NCBI RefSeq assembly: GCF_001667265.1
Contig: NZ_LZHW01000048.1
Coordinates: 1 to 64,000, forward strand
DNA length: 64,000 bases
From: Mycobacterium sp. ACS4331
Lineage (GTDB): Bacteria; Actinomycetota; Actinomycetes; Mycobacteriales; Mycobacteriaceae
Reading direction: 5' to 3'
Under the pieces are notes generated by a model. The model was not told the origin of the DNA, made no database searches, and saw nothing but the letters and a program-made list of their open reading frames with translations. Shown here piece after piece: positions 21,479-29,220 of this stretch (its first letter is position 1; each line of letters opens with the position of its first letter). The translations under genes and the position numbers were made by a program.

Positions 21479-22677
21479 ATCACTCCCTCGCTGTGCAGAC
21501 GGTTCAGCTCGTCGGCGGTGTGCCCGAGCAGGCCGGTGTAGACCTCGTCGTTGTGCTGGCCGGGCCGGGCCGAACCGGCGTTGCGGATGGTGCCGGGAGA
21601 CTCCGAGAGCACCGGCACGACACCCGGACCCTTGACGTTACGCCCGATGCGTTCGTCGAAGTGGTCGGCGATCATGCCGCGGGCCTGCAGTTGGGGATCG
21701 GCGACCACCTCGGCCACGGTGTTGATCGGTCCACTGATCACGCCCGCCTCCGAGAGGACGGCGATGATCTCGTCGGGCTGACGCTGCGCCGCCCAGTCGC
21801 CGATGATCTTGTCGAGCTCGTCCTGATTGCGCCCGCGTGCAACGTGATTGACGAATCTGTCGTCAGTGGCCAGGTCGGGTTGTCCCATCGCCGAGCACAG
21901 GCGCCGAAACACGGTGTCCTGGTTGGCCGCGATCACCACCCAGCTCCCGTTGGCGCTCTGGTAGATGTTCGACGGTGCGATGCCCTCCAGTCGGGTGCCC
22001 GACGGCCCGCGCACGACACCACCGATGTCGTAGTCCGGAATCGTCGACTCCTGGATGGCCAGGCAGCTTTCGGTCAGGGCGGTGTCCACGATCTGACCCT
22101 CGCCGGTGACGCTGCGCCGGTAGAGCGCCGCCAGGGCGCCCTGCGCTGCGAACATCCCCGCCAGGCTGTCGCCCAGTGACAGGGCCAACCTCGGTGGTGG
22201 TCCGCCCGGGAAGCCGTTCATGTGCCGAAGCCCGCTGGCGGCCTCGGCCACCGAGGCGTACCCGGCCTTGCCCGCCTCGGGGCCGGTCTGTCCGTAGCCC
22301 GACACGCGCACCAGGATGATGCCCTTATTGCGTTCGCGCAGAACGTCGTAACCCAGATTCCACTTCTCCAGCGTGCCGGGCCGGAAGTTCTCCACGATGA
22401 CGTCGGAGCGGTCCACCAACTCGAGGAACAGTTCCCGTCCGCGGTCGGTGCGCAGGTCCAGTGTGACGGCCTTCTTGTTGCGTGCGTGCACGGTCCAGAA
22501 GAAGTGGTGCCCGTCGAGTTCGGCCTGTCCCCACGTGCGCAGCGGATCCGGCGCGGTGGGCAGCTCGATCTTGATGACCTCGGCGCCCATGTCGCCGAGC
22601 AGACGGCCCGCGAAGGGACCGGAGATCAGCGTGCCGAGTTCGAGGACCCGAACACCGTCGAGCGCGCCGGTGGTCAC
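21475..22677 (-). CDS. CaiB/BaiF CoA-transferase family protein
   Basis: A 400-residue class III CoA-transferase. The N-terminal VRVLELGTLISGPFAGRLLG, the DVIVENFRPGTLEKWNLGY motif and the catalytic aspartate in LSLGDSLAGMFAAQGAL are present. It moves CoA between an acyl-CoA donor and a free acid, here probably activating the pathway acid. It overlaps both neighbours by four bases. Confidence 0.88.
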   Translation of the reverse strand: MTTGALDGVRVLELGTLISGPFAGRLLGDMGAEVIKIELPTAPDPLRTWGQAELDGHHFFWTVHARNKKAVTLDLRTDRGRELFLELVDRSDVIVENFRPGTLEKWNLGYDVLRERNKGIILVRVSGYGQTGPEAGKAGYASVAEAASGLRHMNGFPGGPPPRLALSLGDSLAGMFAAQGALAALYRRSVTGEGQIVDTALTESCLAIQESTIPDYDIGGVVRGPSGTRLEGIAPSNIYQSANGSWVVIAANQDTVFRRLCSAMGQPDLATDDRFVNHVARGRNQDELDKIIGDWAAQRQPDEIIAVLSEAGVISGPINTVAEVVADPQLQARGMIADHFDERIGRNVKGPGVVPVLSESPGTIRNAGSARPGQHNDEVYTGLLGHTADELNRLHSEGVI

Positions 22678-23885
22678 AGCGAGAACCCGTGCCGGTGGAG
22701 CCAGTCCGTGCAGATGCCGACGGCCTGGCGCAGAGTGTCGCGTTGGTCAGGGCCGGCGTAGTAGTGGTTGGCGCCGGGGATCTCGGCCATCTCCTTGTCG
22801 GGGTGCCCGATGGCCTCGAACAGTCGACGTGTGTGGCTGGGGGTGCACGCGTCGTCGGCGAGGTTGCCGATCACCAGTGCGGGGACCGCGATGTCGGGTC
22901 CGGCCTTGACGGCGTCGCCGTTGGCGTCGTCGTAGCTCCACTGCGAGAGCCAGCTGCGCAGGGTGCAGAACCGGGCGAGGCCGACGGGGGAGTTGTTGAC
23001 CACCTGAGGGTCGCCGAGATAGCAGGTTCCGGGCTTGCGCTCGTTCGGGTCGACGGTGGGGTCGAGCCAGCGCGGGTCGGCCATGGTGCCGTGTACGACG
23101 AACGCGAACTCGTCATCGGGCCGTCCCTGAGCGGACAGTTCCGCCAGTTTCTCCTTGACCCACTTCGTGATTCGGCGGTTCCGTGCGATCTGAGCCTCGC
23201 GGTAACGCTCGAGGAACTCAGGGCTGTACGGAGGCTGGTTCGGGTTGTCCGGGTTGTAGAGGTCCAACTCCGGGTCGCGCTTGGTCGGGTCGGACTCGTC
23301 AAGGATCGAGGCGTCCAGCCATTCGGTCATGGTGCCGTGCCTGCTGATGTGCGCGGCCAGCAGCATGATGCCGTCGGCGGGGATCAGGCCCAGCTTGGTC
23401 AGGTCGGGGCCGTCGCCGGACGGGCTGGCCGTCACGGTCGGGTTCTGCGCCTGCTGCTGGTAGAACACCGACAGCGATCCGCCACCACTCCAGCCGGCGA
23501 GCACCACCTTCGAGTAGCCGAGGCGGTTCTTGGCGTCCTTGATGCACTCGCCGAGGTCCTCGACCACCTTCTCCATCAGCAGGGCCGAGTCGGTGCCCCG
23601 GAACCGGCTGTTGCAGTAGATGACATGATGGCCGGCCCGGGCCAGGGCGTTGATCATCGGCAGGTATGCGCCGCCACCGATGGGGTGCATGAACACCAGG
23701 ACCGTATCGGACGGCTTGGGTCCGTTCTCGTCCCTGGGCCTGAGCAGGTAGCTCTCCAGCACCACCAGTTCGGCGACGCCTCCGTAGACGTCTCGGACCG
23801 CCGAATTGTTCTGGTAGGCGACAAGGTAGGGAATGCGGTCGTAGTCGTGGCGCGGCGGAGCCGCGATGGATTCTGCGGTGGTCAT
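22674..23885 (-). CDS. Alpha/beta hydrolase
   Basis: A 403-residue alpha/beta-hydrolase. The nucleophile elbow is GWSGGGSLSVF, the oxyanion strand VLVFMHPIGGGAYLPM precedes it, and a late ALVIGNLADDACTP plus GANHYYAG gives the acid and histidine of the triad. A long insertion between (about residues 190-310) forms a cap. Start MTTAESIAAPPRHDYDR at 23885 is two bases after the dioxygenase-like gene stop; the longer open frame upstream lies inside that gene. It may open an ester or lactone substrate of the operon. Confidence 0.8.
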   Translation of the reverse strand: MTTAESIAAPPRHDYDRIPYLVAYQNNSAVRDVYGGVAELVVLESYLLRPRDENGPKPSDTVLVFMHPIGGGAYLPMINALARAGHHVIYCNSRFRGTDSALLMEKVVEDLGECIKDAKNRLGYSKVVLAGWSGGGSLSVFYQQQAQNPTVTASPSGDGPDLTKLGLIPADGIMLLAAHISRHGTMTEWLDASILDESDPTKRDPELDLYNPDNPNQPPYSPEFLERYREAQIARNRRITKWVKEKLAELSAQGRPDDEFAFVVHGTMADPRWLDPTVDPNERKPGTCYLGDPQVVNNSPVGLARFCTLRSWLSQWSYDDANGDAVKAGPDIAVPALVIGNLADDACTPSHTRRLFEAIGHPDKEMAEIPGANHYYAGPDQRDTLRQAVGICTDWLHRHGFSL

Positions 23886-23887
23886 CG

Positions 23888-24991
23888 TCAGTGCTGCCCC
23901 AAATCGTTGGCCAGGATCTCGTCGGAGGGAATCAGTCGTCGGCGGGTGTCGATCGCGATCACCGACCAGTCCACCCGGTCGTAGTCGTCGAACTTGCGGC
24001 GGGCGCGTTCGCGGGCCTTCTCCGGGGCGCCGTGGTGGACGCCCTGCGGAGCGTGCGAGATCAGGCCCGGCGGCATCGGGATGCCGTAGAGCGAACCGCC
24101 GTGGAAGAACGCGATCTCGTCGTAGTCGACGTTGCGGTGATACCACGGCGTACGTTCGGTGCCCGGCACGCTCTCAGCCGGCTTCGGCAGGAAGTTCATC
24201 ACGTAGACGCCGGTGGCCTGCATGAACAGATGCACGGTCGGCGGAAGGTGCACACTCTCGGACGTGATCACGGTGTAGTCGTCGATGTTGAAGGTGAACG
24301 GGAAGTTGTCCCCGCGCCAGCCTTCCACGTCGAGCGGATTGTGTTGGTAGAAAAGGGAGGTCGTCCCAGTTCCGTTCATCTCGGCATGGATGAGCCGAAC
24401 CTCGTACTCGTCCCTGCCGTCGTCGTCGATGGGCGAGGGGTCGGGGATGGTGACCTGGGCGGGGTCGAATGGGAAGTGTCGGCCCAGCGTGCCCGCGGGC
24501 GGGACCCGGAACTCATCGGTGGCCTGGATCATCAGCAGCGTCGTCTCCTCGGCCGGGATCTGCCGCCAGGTGCACGCCTTGGGGATGTAGATCCAGTCGC
24601 CCGGGTGGTAGTCGAGGGGACCGAACTCGGTTTCCAGCGACCCCGAACCCCTGTGCACGAATGACAGCAGGTCGCCGTCCACATAGCGGACGAAGAACGG
24701 CATGGGTTCGGTCCGCCGGGACAGCAGCACCAGGCAGTCGGCGTTGGAGAACAGCAGCATGGGTCCGCCGTGCGCGTCCGTGGCGTCACTGGGTTTGAGT
24801 TCGGAACTCAACACGTCGGTGGGGCGCAGGGGACCGACCGTACGGTAGGCGGTGGGGTCGTTGCGGCGATACATGTTGGCGGTGCGTCCGACGAAACCAC
24901 CGCGGCCCAACTCGTCGTCCTTGAGCCCGTCGAGATCGGCGTGGATGCGCTTCGGTGTCCTGCCTTTGCGCAGGTGGACGAACGATTCCAT
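23888..24991 (-). CDS. Homogentisate 1,2-dioxygenase-like cupin
   Basis: A 367-residue bicupin of the homogentisate dioxygenase superfamily, first gene of the operon. The iron-site neighbourhood is PWYHRNVDYDEIAFF followed by SHAPQGVHHGAPEKAR. In the human enzyme the glutamate ligand is six residues after the HRN histidine; here an Asp is at +6 and a Glu at +7, as in other actinobacterial members as I recall them. No maleylacetoacetate isomerase or fumarylacetoacetase gene is in the window, so the homogentisate name is provisional and another ring-cleaving or cupin reaction is possible. Start MESFVHLRKG at 24991; a longer in-frame start would overlap the operator. Confidence 0.72.
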   Translation of the reverse strand: MESFVHLRKGRTPKRIHADLDGLKDDELGRGGFVGRTANMYRRNDPTAYRTVGPLRPTDVLSSELKPSDATDAHGGPMLLFSNADCLVLLSRRTEPMPFFVRYVDGDLLSFVHRGSGSLETEFGPLDYHPGDWIYIPKACTWRQIPAEETTLLMIQATDEFRVPPAGTLGRHFPFDPAQVTIPDPSPIDDDGRDEYEVRLIHAEMNGTGTTSLFYQHNPLDVEGWRGDNFPFTFNIDDYTVITSESVHLPPTVHLFMQATGVYVMNFLPKPAESVPGTERTPWYHRNVDYDEIAFFHGGSLYGIPMPPGLISHAPQGVHHGAPEKARERARRKFDDYDRVDWSVIAIDTRRRLIPSDEILANDLGQH

Positions 24992-25022
24992 GGGTGAGTG
25001 CTCCCTCTCAGCCTGCTCCGTC

Positions 25023-25046
25023 AAAAGTAAAACTGACATTACTTTT
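25023..25046. promoter_or_regulatory. 24-bp inverted repeat, likely operator of the catabolic operon
   Basis: Perfect 8-base arms AAAAGTAA and TTACTTTT are separated by eight bases, and the repeat covers the -10 of the promoter reading into the dioxygenase-like gene. Size and symmetry fit a TetR-family dimer site. The regulator encoded at 19961-20569 in the same operon is the obvious candidate. Confidence 0.6.
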
Positions 25047-25064
25047 ATCTTGGTGCGAGGTCAA
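25036..25064 (-). promoter_or_regulatory. Sigma-A-type promoter for the 17.0-25.0 kb operon
   Basis: Read on the minus strand, TTGACC (25059-25064) is followed after exactly 17 bases by TAATGT (25036-25041), a good mycobacterial housekeeping promoter. Transcription would begin near 25029, leaving a leader of about 38 bases before the ATG at 24991. The -10 is buried in the inverted repeat at 25023-25046. Confidence 0.6.
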
Positions 25065-25125
25065 CAGTCGACCAGTTCGGGCAACTTGCCACCATCGGCG
25101 CAGGTCCATCGGTACGGTTCGGCCC

Positions 25126-25512
25126 ATGTCGATCTGGAGCAGGGTTCTCGCCGTCGGAGCAGTGGTTCTGGGGGCCGTCATCGGCACGTCGGCGCCTGCG
25201 GCGGCGGACACGACGCTGGTGGCGAGTTCGCCCGCACCGGGGGCAGTCCTGCACGCCGTGCCCACCCGCGTCACCGCGACCCTGGACCAACCGGTGGGCT
25301 CGTTCGCGACCCTCACCGTGATCGGTCCCGACAGCTACACCTGGACGACAGGGCAGGTCGAGGTGTCCGGATCCCAGTTGTCGGCACCGCTGATGCCACT
25401 GCGTCATGTCGGCGGCTACACGGCGCGCTACCGCGCGCAGACCGTGGACGGGCGTGAGGTGGCGGGGTCGTGGTCATTCCTGGTGTCCGCGCCCGAGCTC
25501 GCGGCGCAGTGA
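25126..25512 (+). CDS. Secreted CopC-like (copper resistance CopC fold) protein
   Basis: A 128-residue exported protein. Residues 1-27 are a signal peptide (MSIWSRVLAVGAVVLG, cleavage after APAAA). The mature part, starting DTTLVASSPAPGAVLHAVP, has the CopC/YobA pattern of an immunoglobulin-like beta-sandwich and ends in an ARYRAQTVDGREVAGSW.F strand. The N-terminal histidine that binds copper in true CopC proteins is replaced by Asp/Thr, so copper binding is uncertain. No membrane CopD partner is adjacent. The ATG at 25126 is chosen because upstream in-frame residues have no signal character. Confidence 0.75.
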   Translation: MSIWSRVLAVGAVVLGAVIGTSAPAAADTTLVASSPAPGAVLHAVPTRVTATLDQPVGSFATLTVIGPDSYTWTTGQVEVSGSQLSAPLMPLRHVGGYTARYRAQTVDGREVAGSWSFLVSAPELAAQ

Positions 25513-25516
25513 TCAC

Positions 25517-26080
25517 TCAGGGCCGGAGCATGAACTGCAGGAAGCGATCTCGCTGCGCCGTGGTCAGTGGGCTGGTCTTCTCGCGCGCGATCTGAAGGAA
25601 TCCGATTCCGGCCGCAAACGTGGTGTGCGCGCGCAGATCTGCCTCCTCGGCGGGAAACCCGAGATCGAGGAACGCCTTGCGCACGGTGTGCAGCACGCGG
25701 CGATCCGCCTCGTCGACACTCGCCGCCACGCTGGCATCGGTACGGGCCCATTCGCGCATCGTGCGTTCGAGCTTCCAGTGCCGCGGCGCCACCAGTGCGG
25801 TCATCAGGATCGACAGGCGTTCGGCCGGCGCCCTGTCATCGATGTCGTGGTAGACCCGATGCTCCTCGCCCCGCTGCTGTGCCCATGACTCGATCAGCGC
25901 GTTGCGGTAGCTCGCCATATCGGTGAAGTGCCAGTAGAAACTGCCCTTGGTGACGCCGAGGCGTTGGCACAGCCGATCGATCTTGAGGGCGCCGACGCCG
26001 TCCTCCGCCAGTATCGTGTAGCCCGCCTGAATCCAGTCGTCGACAGACCGGCGACCGGTACCGGATTCGCGGGTTGTCAT
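25517..26080 (-). CDS. TetR family transcriptional regulator
   Basis: A 187-residue regulator. The helix-turn-helix is clear in the RLCQRLGVTKGSFYWHF segment (residues about 36-52). It is transcribed away from the quinone-oxidoreductase-like gene at 26116 across 35 bases, the usual layout for a regulator of its neighbour. The start ATG appears to coincide with the transcription start (see 26087-26092). Confidence 0.88.
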   Translation of the reverse strand: MTTRESGTGRRSVDDWIQAGYTILAEDGVGALKIDRLCQRLGVTKGSFYWHFTDMASYRNALIESWAQQRGEEHRVYHDIDDRAPAERLSILMTALVAPRHWKLERTMREWARTDASVAASVDEADRRVLHTVRKAFLDLGFPAEEADLRAHTTFAAGIGFLQIAREKTSPLTTAQRDRFLQFMLRP

Positions 26081-26086
26081 GGTGGC

Positions 26087-26092
26087 AGCCTA
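26087..26092 (-). promoter_or_regulatory. -10 element giving a leaderless transcript of the TetR gene
   Basis: TAGGCT (pattern TANNNT) ends six bases before the ATG of the regulator gene. Transcription starting at the usual seventh base would begin at the A of the start codon, and no ribosome site is visible. A -35 is poorly defined (TGACGG at about 18 bases). Confidence 0.45.
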
Positions 26093-26115
26093 CGGGCAGC
26101 GGCATGATGGCCGTC

Positions 26116-27114
26116 ATGACGGCAATCAACGCGCTGGTCGCACACGAGGACGCCGAGGGGGGCGTGGTCCTGCGGCCCGAGGTGGTCGACGAGTCCTTCC
26201 TGCCCGACGGTGACGTCGAGATCGCGGTCGAGTACTCGGGTGTCAACTACAAGGACGCCCTGGCGGTCACCCCGAAAGGTGGAGTGGCCCGGGGGTATCC
26301 GCTGATTCCGGGCATCGACGTGGTCGGCACCGTGTCCGCGAGCTCGTCGCCGGACTTCGCCGTGGGTGACACCGTGATCGCGCACGGCCGCGACATCGGC
26401 ACCGGACGCCACGGCGGTTACGCCGAGGTGGCGCGATGTCCGGCGGACTACGTGGTCAGGCTCGACGATCTCAGCGCGGCCGACGCCGCGGCGATCGGGA
26501 CCGCGGGGTTCACCGCGGCCATGAGCGTCAACGCCATCAGTCGGCACGGCATCGCGCCGGGGGACGGTCCGGTTCTGGTCACCGGTGCCACGGGCGGCGT
26601 CGGCAGCATCGCCGTCGACCTGCTGGCCGGCCTGGGCTATGAGGTGGTGGCCTCGACCGGAAAGATCGGCGCGCAGGACCTGTTGAGCGACCTGGGGGCG
26701 GCCCAGGTGATCGAGCGGGTCCCCGGTGCGGGAGAACAGGTGCGGGCACTCGGCAGGGCGCAGTGGGCCGCCGTGGTGGACTGCGTCGGCGGCCAGACTC
26801 TGGCCTATGCCCTGAGCACGCTCAAATATGCTGGGGTGGCGGCGATCTCGGGACTGGCGGGCTCGGCCGAACTGCCCACCACGGTGCACCCGTTCATCCT
26901 GCGTGGGGTGACCCTGGCCGGCATCGACTCGGTGCTGCTGCCGATCGAGAGCCGCCGTGCGGTGTGGCGTCAGATCGAATCCGAGTTGCGCCCCCGCCAT
27001 CTCGACCGCATCACGGCCGACGTGTCGGTGCTCGAGGTCTCCGACGTGCTGCGCACGATCCTCGCAGGCGGCGTCGTGGGCCGCACCCGGGTGGTGGTCC
27101 GGAATGGATTCTGA
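26116..27114 (+). CDS. Zinc-free medium-chain quinone oxidoreductase (YhdH/AcuI family)
   Basis: A 332-residue NADPH-dependent medium-chain reductase of the YhdH/AcuI group, whose studied members reduce acryloyl-CoA or related enones. Seen: VEYSGVNYKDALAVT near residue 38, PGIDVVGTV, and the nucleotide-binding VTGATGGVGSIAVDLL. Structural zinc cysteines are absent. Start ATG 26116 fits family length; an in-frame ATG at 26104 is possible. Divergent from a TetR gene and followed 21 bases later by an aldo/keto reductase. Confidence 0.82.
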   Translation: MTAINALVAHEDAEGGVVLRPEVVDESFLPDGDVEIAVEYSGVNYKDALAVTPKGGVARGYPLIPGIDVVGTVSASSSPDFAVGDTVIAHGRDIGTGRHGGYAEVARCPADYVVRLDDLSAADAAAIGTAGFTAAMSVNAISRHGIAPGDGPVLVTGATGGVGSIAVDLLAGLGYEVVASTGKIGAQDLLSDLGAAQVIERVPGAGEQVRALGRAQWAAVVDCVGGQTLAYALSTLKYAGVAAISGLAGSAELPTTVHPFILRGVTLAGIDSVLLPIESRRAVWRQIESELRPRHLDRITADVSVLEVSDVLRTILAGGVVGRTRVVVRNGF

Positions 27115-27135
27115 TCCTTCGACGTTGGGGCGCAC

Positions 27136-27996
27136 ATGACCTCGGATCGCCTTCCGCTCGCTCAGTTCACCGTCAACCGGATCGGCTTCGGTGCCATGCA
27201 GCTGCCCGGACCGGGTGTGTTCGGACCTCCACGTGACCACGACGCCGCCATCGCGGTGCTGCAGCACGCGGTGGCGGCCGGCGTCGACCACATCGACACC
27301 GCGCAGTACTACGGCCCCGACGTCGCCAATCAGCTGATCCGCGAGGCCCTGCACCCCTATCCCGACAATCTGGCGCTGGTCAGCAAGGTCGGCGGTCGAC
27401 GGGACGACGCCGGCGCCTGGCTGCCGCTCGAGCGACCGGCCGATCTGCGGGCCGACCTCGAGAAGAACCTCGCGACCCTGGGCGTGGACCGTCTCGCGGC
27501 GGTCAACCTGCGAGTGATGGAGGGCCCGCGGCCCGACGCCCTGTTCGATGAGCAGCTGGACGTGTTGATCGCCGCGCGCGACGAGGGACTGATCGGCGGA
27601 ATCGGGTTGTCCAGCGTCACGCTCGAGCACCTCACCCATGCGTTGGACCGCACCGAGATCGTCTGCGTGCAGAACCCCTACAACCTGGTGGACCGGAGCT
27701 CGCAGGCGGTGCTCGACGAAACTGTCCGGCGCGGCATCGCTTTCGTGCCGTTCTTCCCTCTGGGGTCGGCCTTCGTCGCCGACAATCCCGTGCTGGGCAA
27801 CCCGATCGTCACCCGGGCAGCCGAGGAACTCGGCCACACGCCCGCCCAGATCGTGCTGGCCTGGACGCTCGGCGTGGCACCCAACGTGCTGCTCATTCCG
27901 GGCACGTCGTCGCTGGCGCACCTCACTGAGAACCTCGCCGTGGCCGACATCGAACTCGACGCGTCGTTGCGCGAGCGCCTCGACTCGGTTACTTGA
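27136..27996 (+). CDS. Aldo/keto reductase
   Basis: A 286-residue TIM-barrel NADPH oxidoreductase. The catalytic tyrosine lies in DHIDTAQYYGPD with the preceding Asp, the lysine in LALVSKVGG, and the NADPH end in AVTPSQIVLAW-like sequence (HTPAQIVLAWTLG) and IPGTSS. Probably co-transcribed with the quinone oxidoreductase-like gene. Its 3' end overlaps the fadE23 3' end by eight bases in convergent orientation. Confidence 0.86.
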   Translation: MTSDRLPLAQFTVNRIGFGAMQLPGPGVFGPPRDHDAAIAVLQHAVAAGVDHIDTAQYYGPDVANQLIREALHPYPDNLALVSKVGGRRDDAGAWLPLERPADLRADLEKNLATLGVDRLAAVNLRVMEGPRPDALFDEQLDVLIAARDEGLIGGIGLSSVTLEHLTHALDRTEIVCVQNPYNLVDRSSQAVLDETVRRGIAFVPFFPLGSAFVADNPVLGNPIVTRAAEELGHTPAQIVLAWTLGVAPNVLLIPGTSSLAHLTENLAVADIELDASLRERLDSVT

Positions 27997-29206
27997 GTTC
28001 GGCCGACGAGAGCCCCAGCAGGCGGCGGGCCACGACGAGCTGCTGAATCTGCTGCGTGCCCTCGAAGATGTCGAGAATCTTCGAGTCGCGCGCCCACTTC
28101 TCCAGCAGGGTCTGCTCGGAATACCCGACAGTGCCTGCCATCTCGACAGCCTTGAGGGTGATGTCGCTGGCGACGCGGGCGGCTTTGGCCTTGCCCATCG
28201 AGGCTTCCTTGGAGTTGGGGATCCGGTTGTCGGCCTGCCAGGCCGAGCGCACCGTCAGCAGGTAACCGGCCTCCCAGTCGGCCTCCATCCGCAGGAATTC
28301 CGCGGCCGGGGCGCTCTGCGCGTGGGCCGGCTTGTCGTAGGAGATCTCGATGCCGGCGTCGGTGAGGATGGCGCGCAGGTCCTCGAGGGCGGCGCGCGCG
28401 ACGCCGGCGGCCATGGCCGCGACGATCGGGCGGGTGTTGTCGAAGGTCTCCATGACCCCGGCAAAACCCTTCTCCACGTGGATCTCCGGGTCGCCCAGCA
28501 GGTTGTCCTTGGGGATGCGGGCGTTGTCGAACCGGATCACCGCGGTGTCGGAGGCCTTGATGCCGAGCTTGTGCTCGAGCCGTTCGACGATCACGCCGGG
28601 ATGTTCACGCGGCACGATGAACGACTTGATCGCCGCGCGTCCCTTCGACTTGTCCAGCGTGGCCCACACAACGATGTGAGTCGCGCGCGAGCCCGCGGTG
28701 ACGAAGATCTTCTCGCCGTTGATCACGTACTCGTCGCCGTCGAGGGTCGCGGTGGTGGTCACCGCGGCGGAATCCGAACCGAAACTCGGCTCGGTGATCG
28801 CCATCGCCGCCCAGACGTTGCGGCCAAGGCGCTCAAGCTGTTCCGGAGTGGCCACCGACGAGATCGCGGCGTTGCCCAGACCCTGGCGGGGGACCGAGAG
28901 CAGCAGCGCGACATCACCCCACGAGATCTCCAGGGCATTCAACAGCGCAGACATGTTGCCGCCGTTGATGTTCGCCTTCTTGCCGTCGTCGGCGGTGTCC
29001 GCGAACGCCTCGGCCCCGGCGAACGAGATGGTCTTGGCCTCCGAGATGCCCTCGAACAGGTCGGCCAGCGTGTCCAGCTCGACCGGGTAGGCGTGCTCCT
29101 TGAGGTCGTACTTGCGGGAGATGGGCCGCAGCATCTCGGCGGCTCCCTGGTGGCCCTTCTCGATGACGGCCTGGAGCTTCTTCGGCATTTCCAGATTGAT
29201 AGCCAT
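27989..29206 (-). CDS. fadE23: Acyl-CoA dehydrogenase FadE23
   Basis: A 405-residue acyl-CoA dehydrogenase family flavoprotein. FAD/substrate motif AITEPSFGSDSAAV, DEYVINGEKIFVTAGSRA, and the C-terminal GTVGYSEQTLLEKWARDSKILDIFEGTQQIQ are present. Identified as FadE23 by length and by its position directly behind fadE24, an order shared with M. tuberculosis Rv3139-Rv3140. Paired, unequal FadE proteins in mycobacteria often form heterotetramers with split active sites, which is plausible here. Substrate unproven. Confidence 0.85.
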   Translation of the reverse strand: MAINLEMPKKLQAVIEKGHQGAAEMLRPISRKYDLKEHAYPVELDTLADLFEGISEAKTISFAGAEAFADTADDGKKANINGGNMSALLNALEISWGDVALLLSVPRQGLGNAAISSVATPEQLERLGRNVWAAMAITEPSFGSDSAAVTTTATLDGDEYVINGEKIFVTAGSRATHIVVWATLDKSKGRAAIKSFIVPREHPGVIVERLEHKLGIKASDTAVIRFDNARIPKDNLLGDPEIHVEKGFAGVMETFDNTRPIVAAMAAGVARAALEDLRAILTDAGIEISYDKPAHAQSAPAAEFLRMEADWEAGYLLTVRSAWQADNRIPNSKEASMGKAKAARVASDITLKAVEMAGTVGYSEQTLLEKWARDSKILDIFEGTQQIQQLVVARRLLGLSSAELK

Positions 29207-29220
29207 GATTTCCAGCCTTT

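Noticed and set aside
26077..27921. 614-residue open frame on the minus strand
   Set aside because: Antisense to the quinone oxidoreductase-like and aldo/keto reductase genes; no motif.
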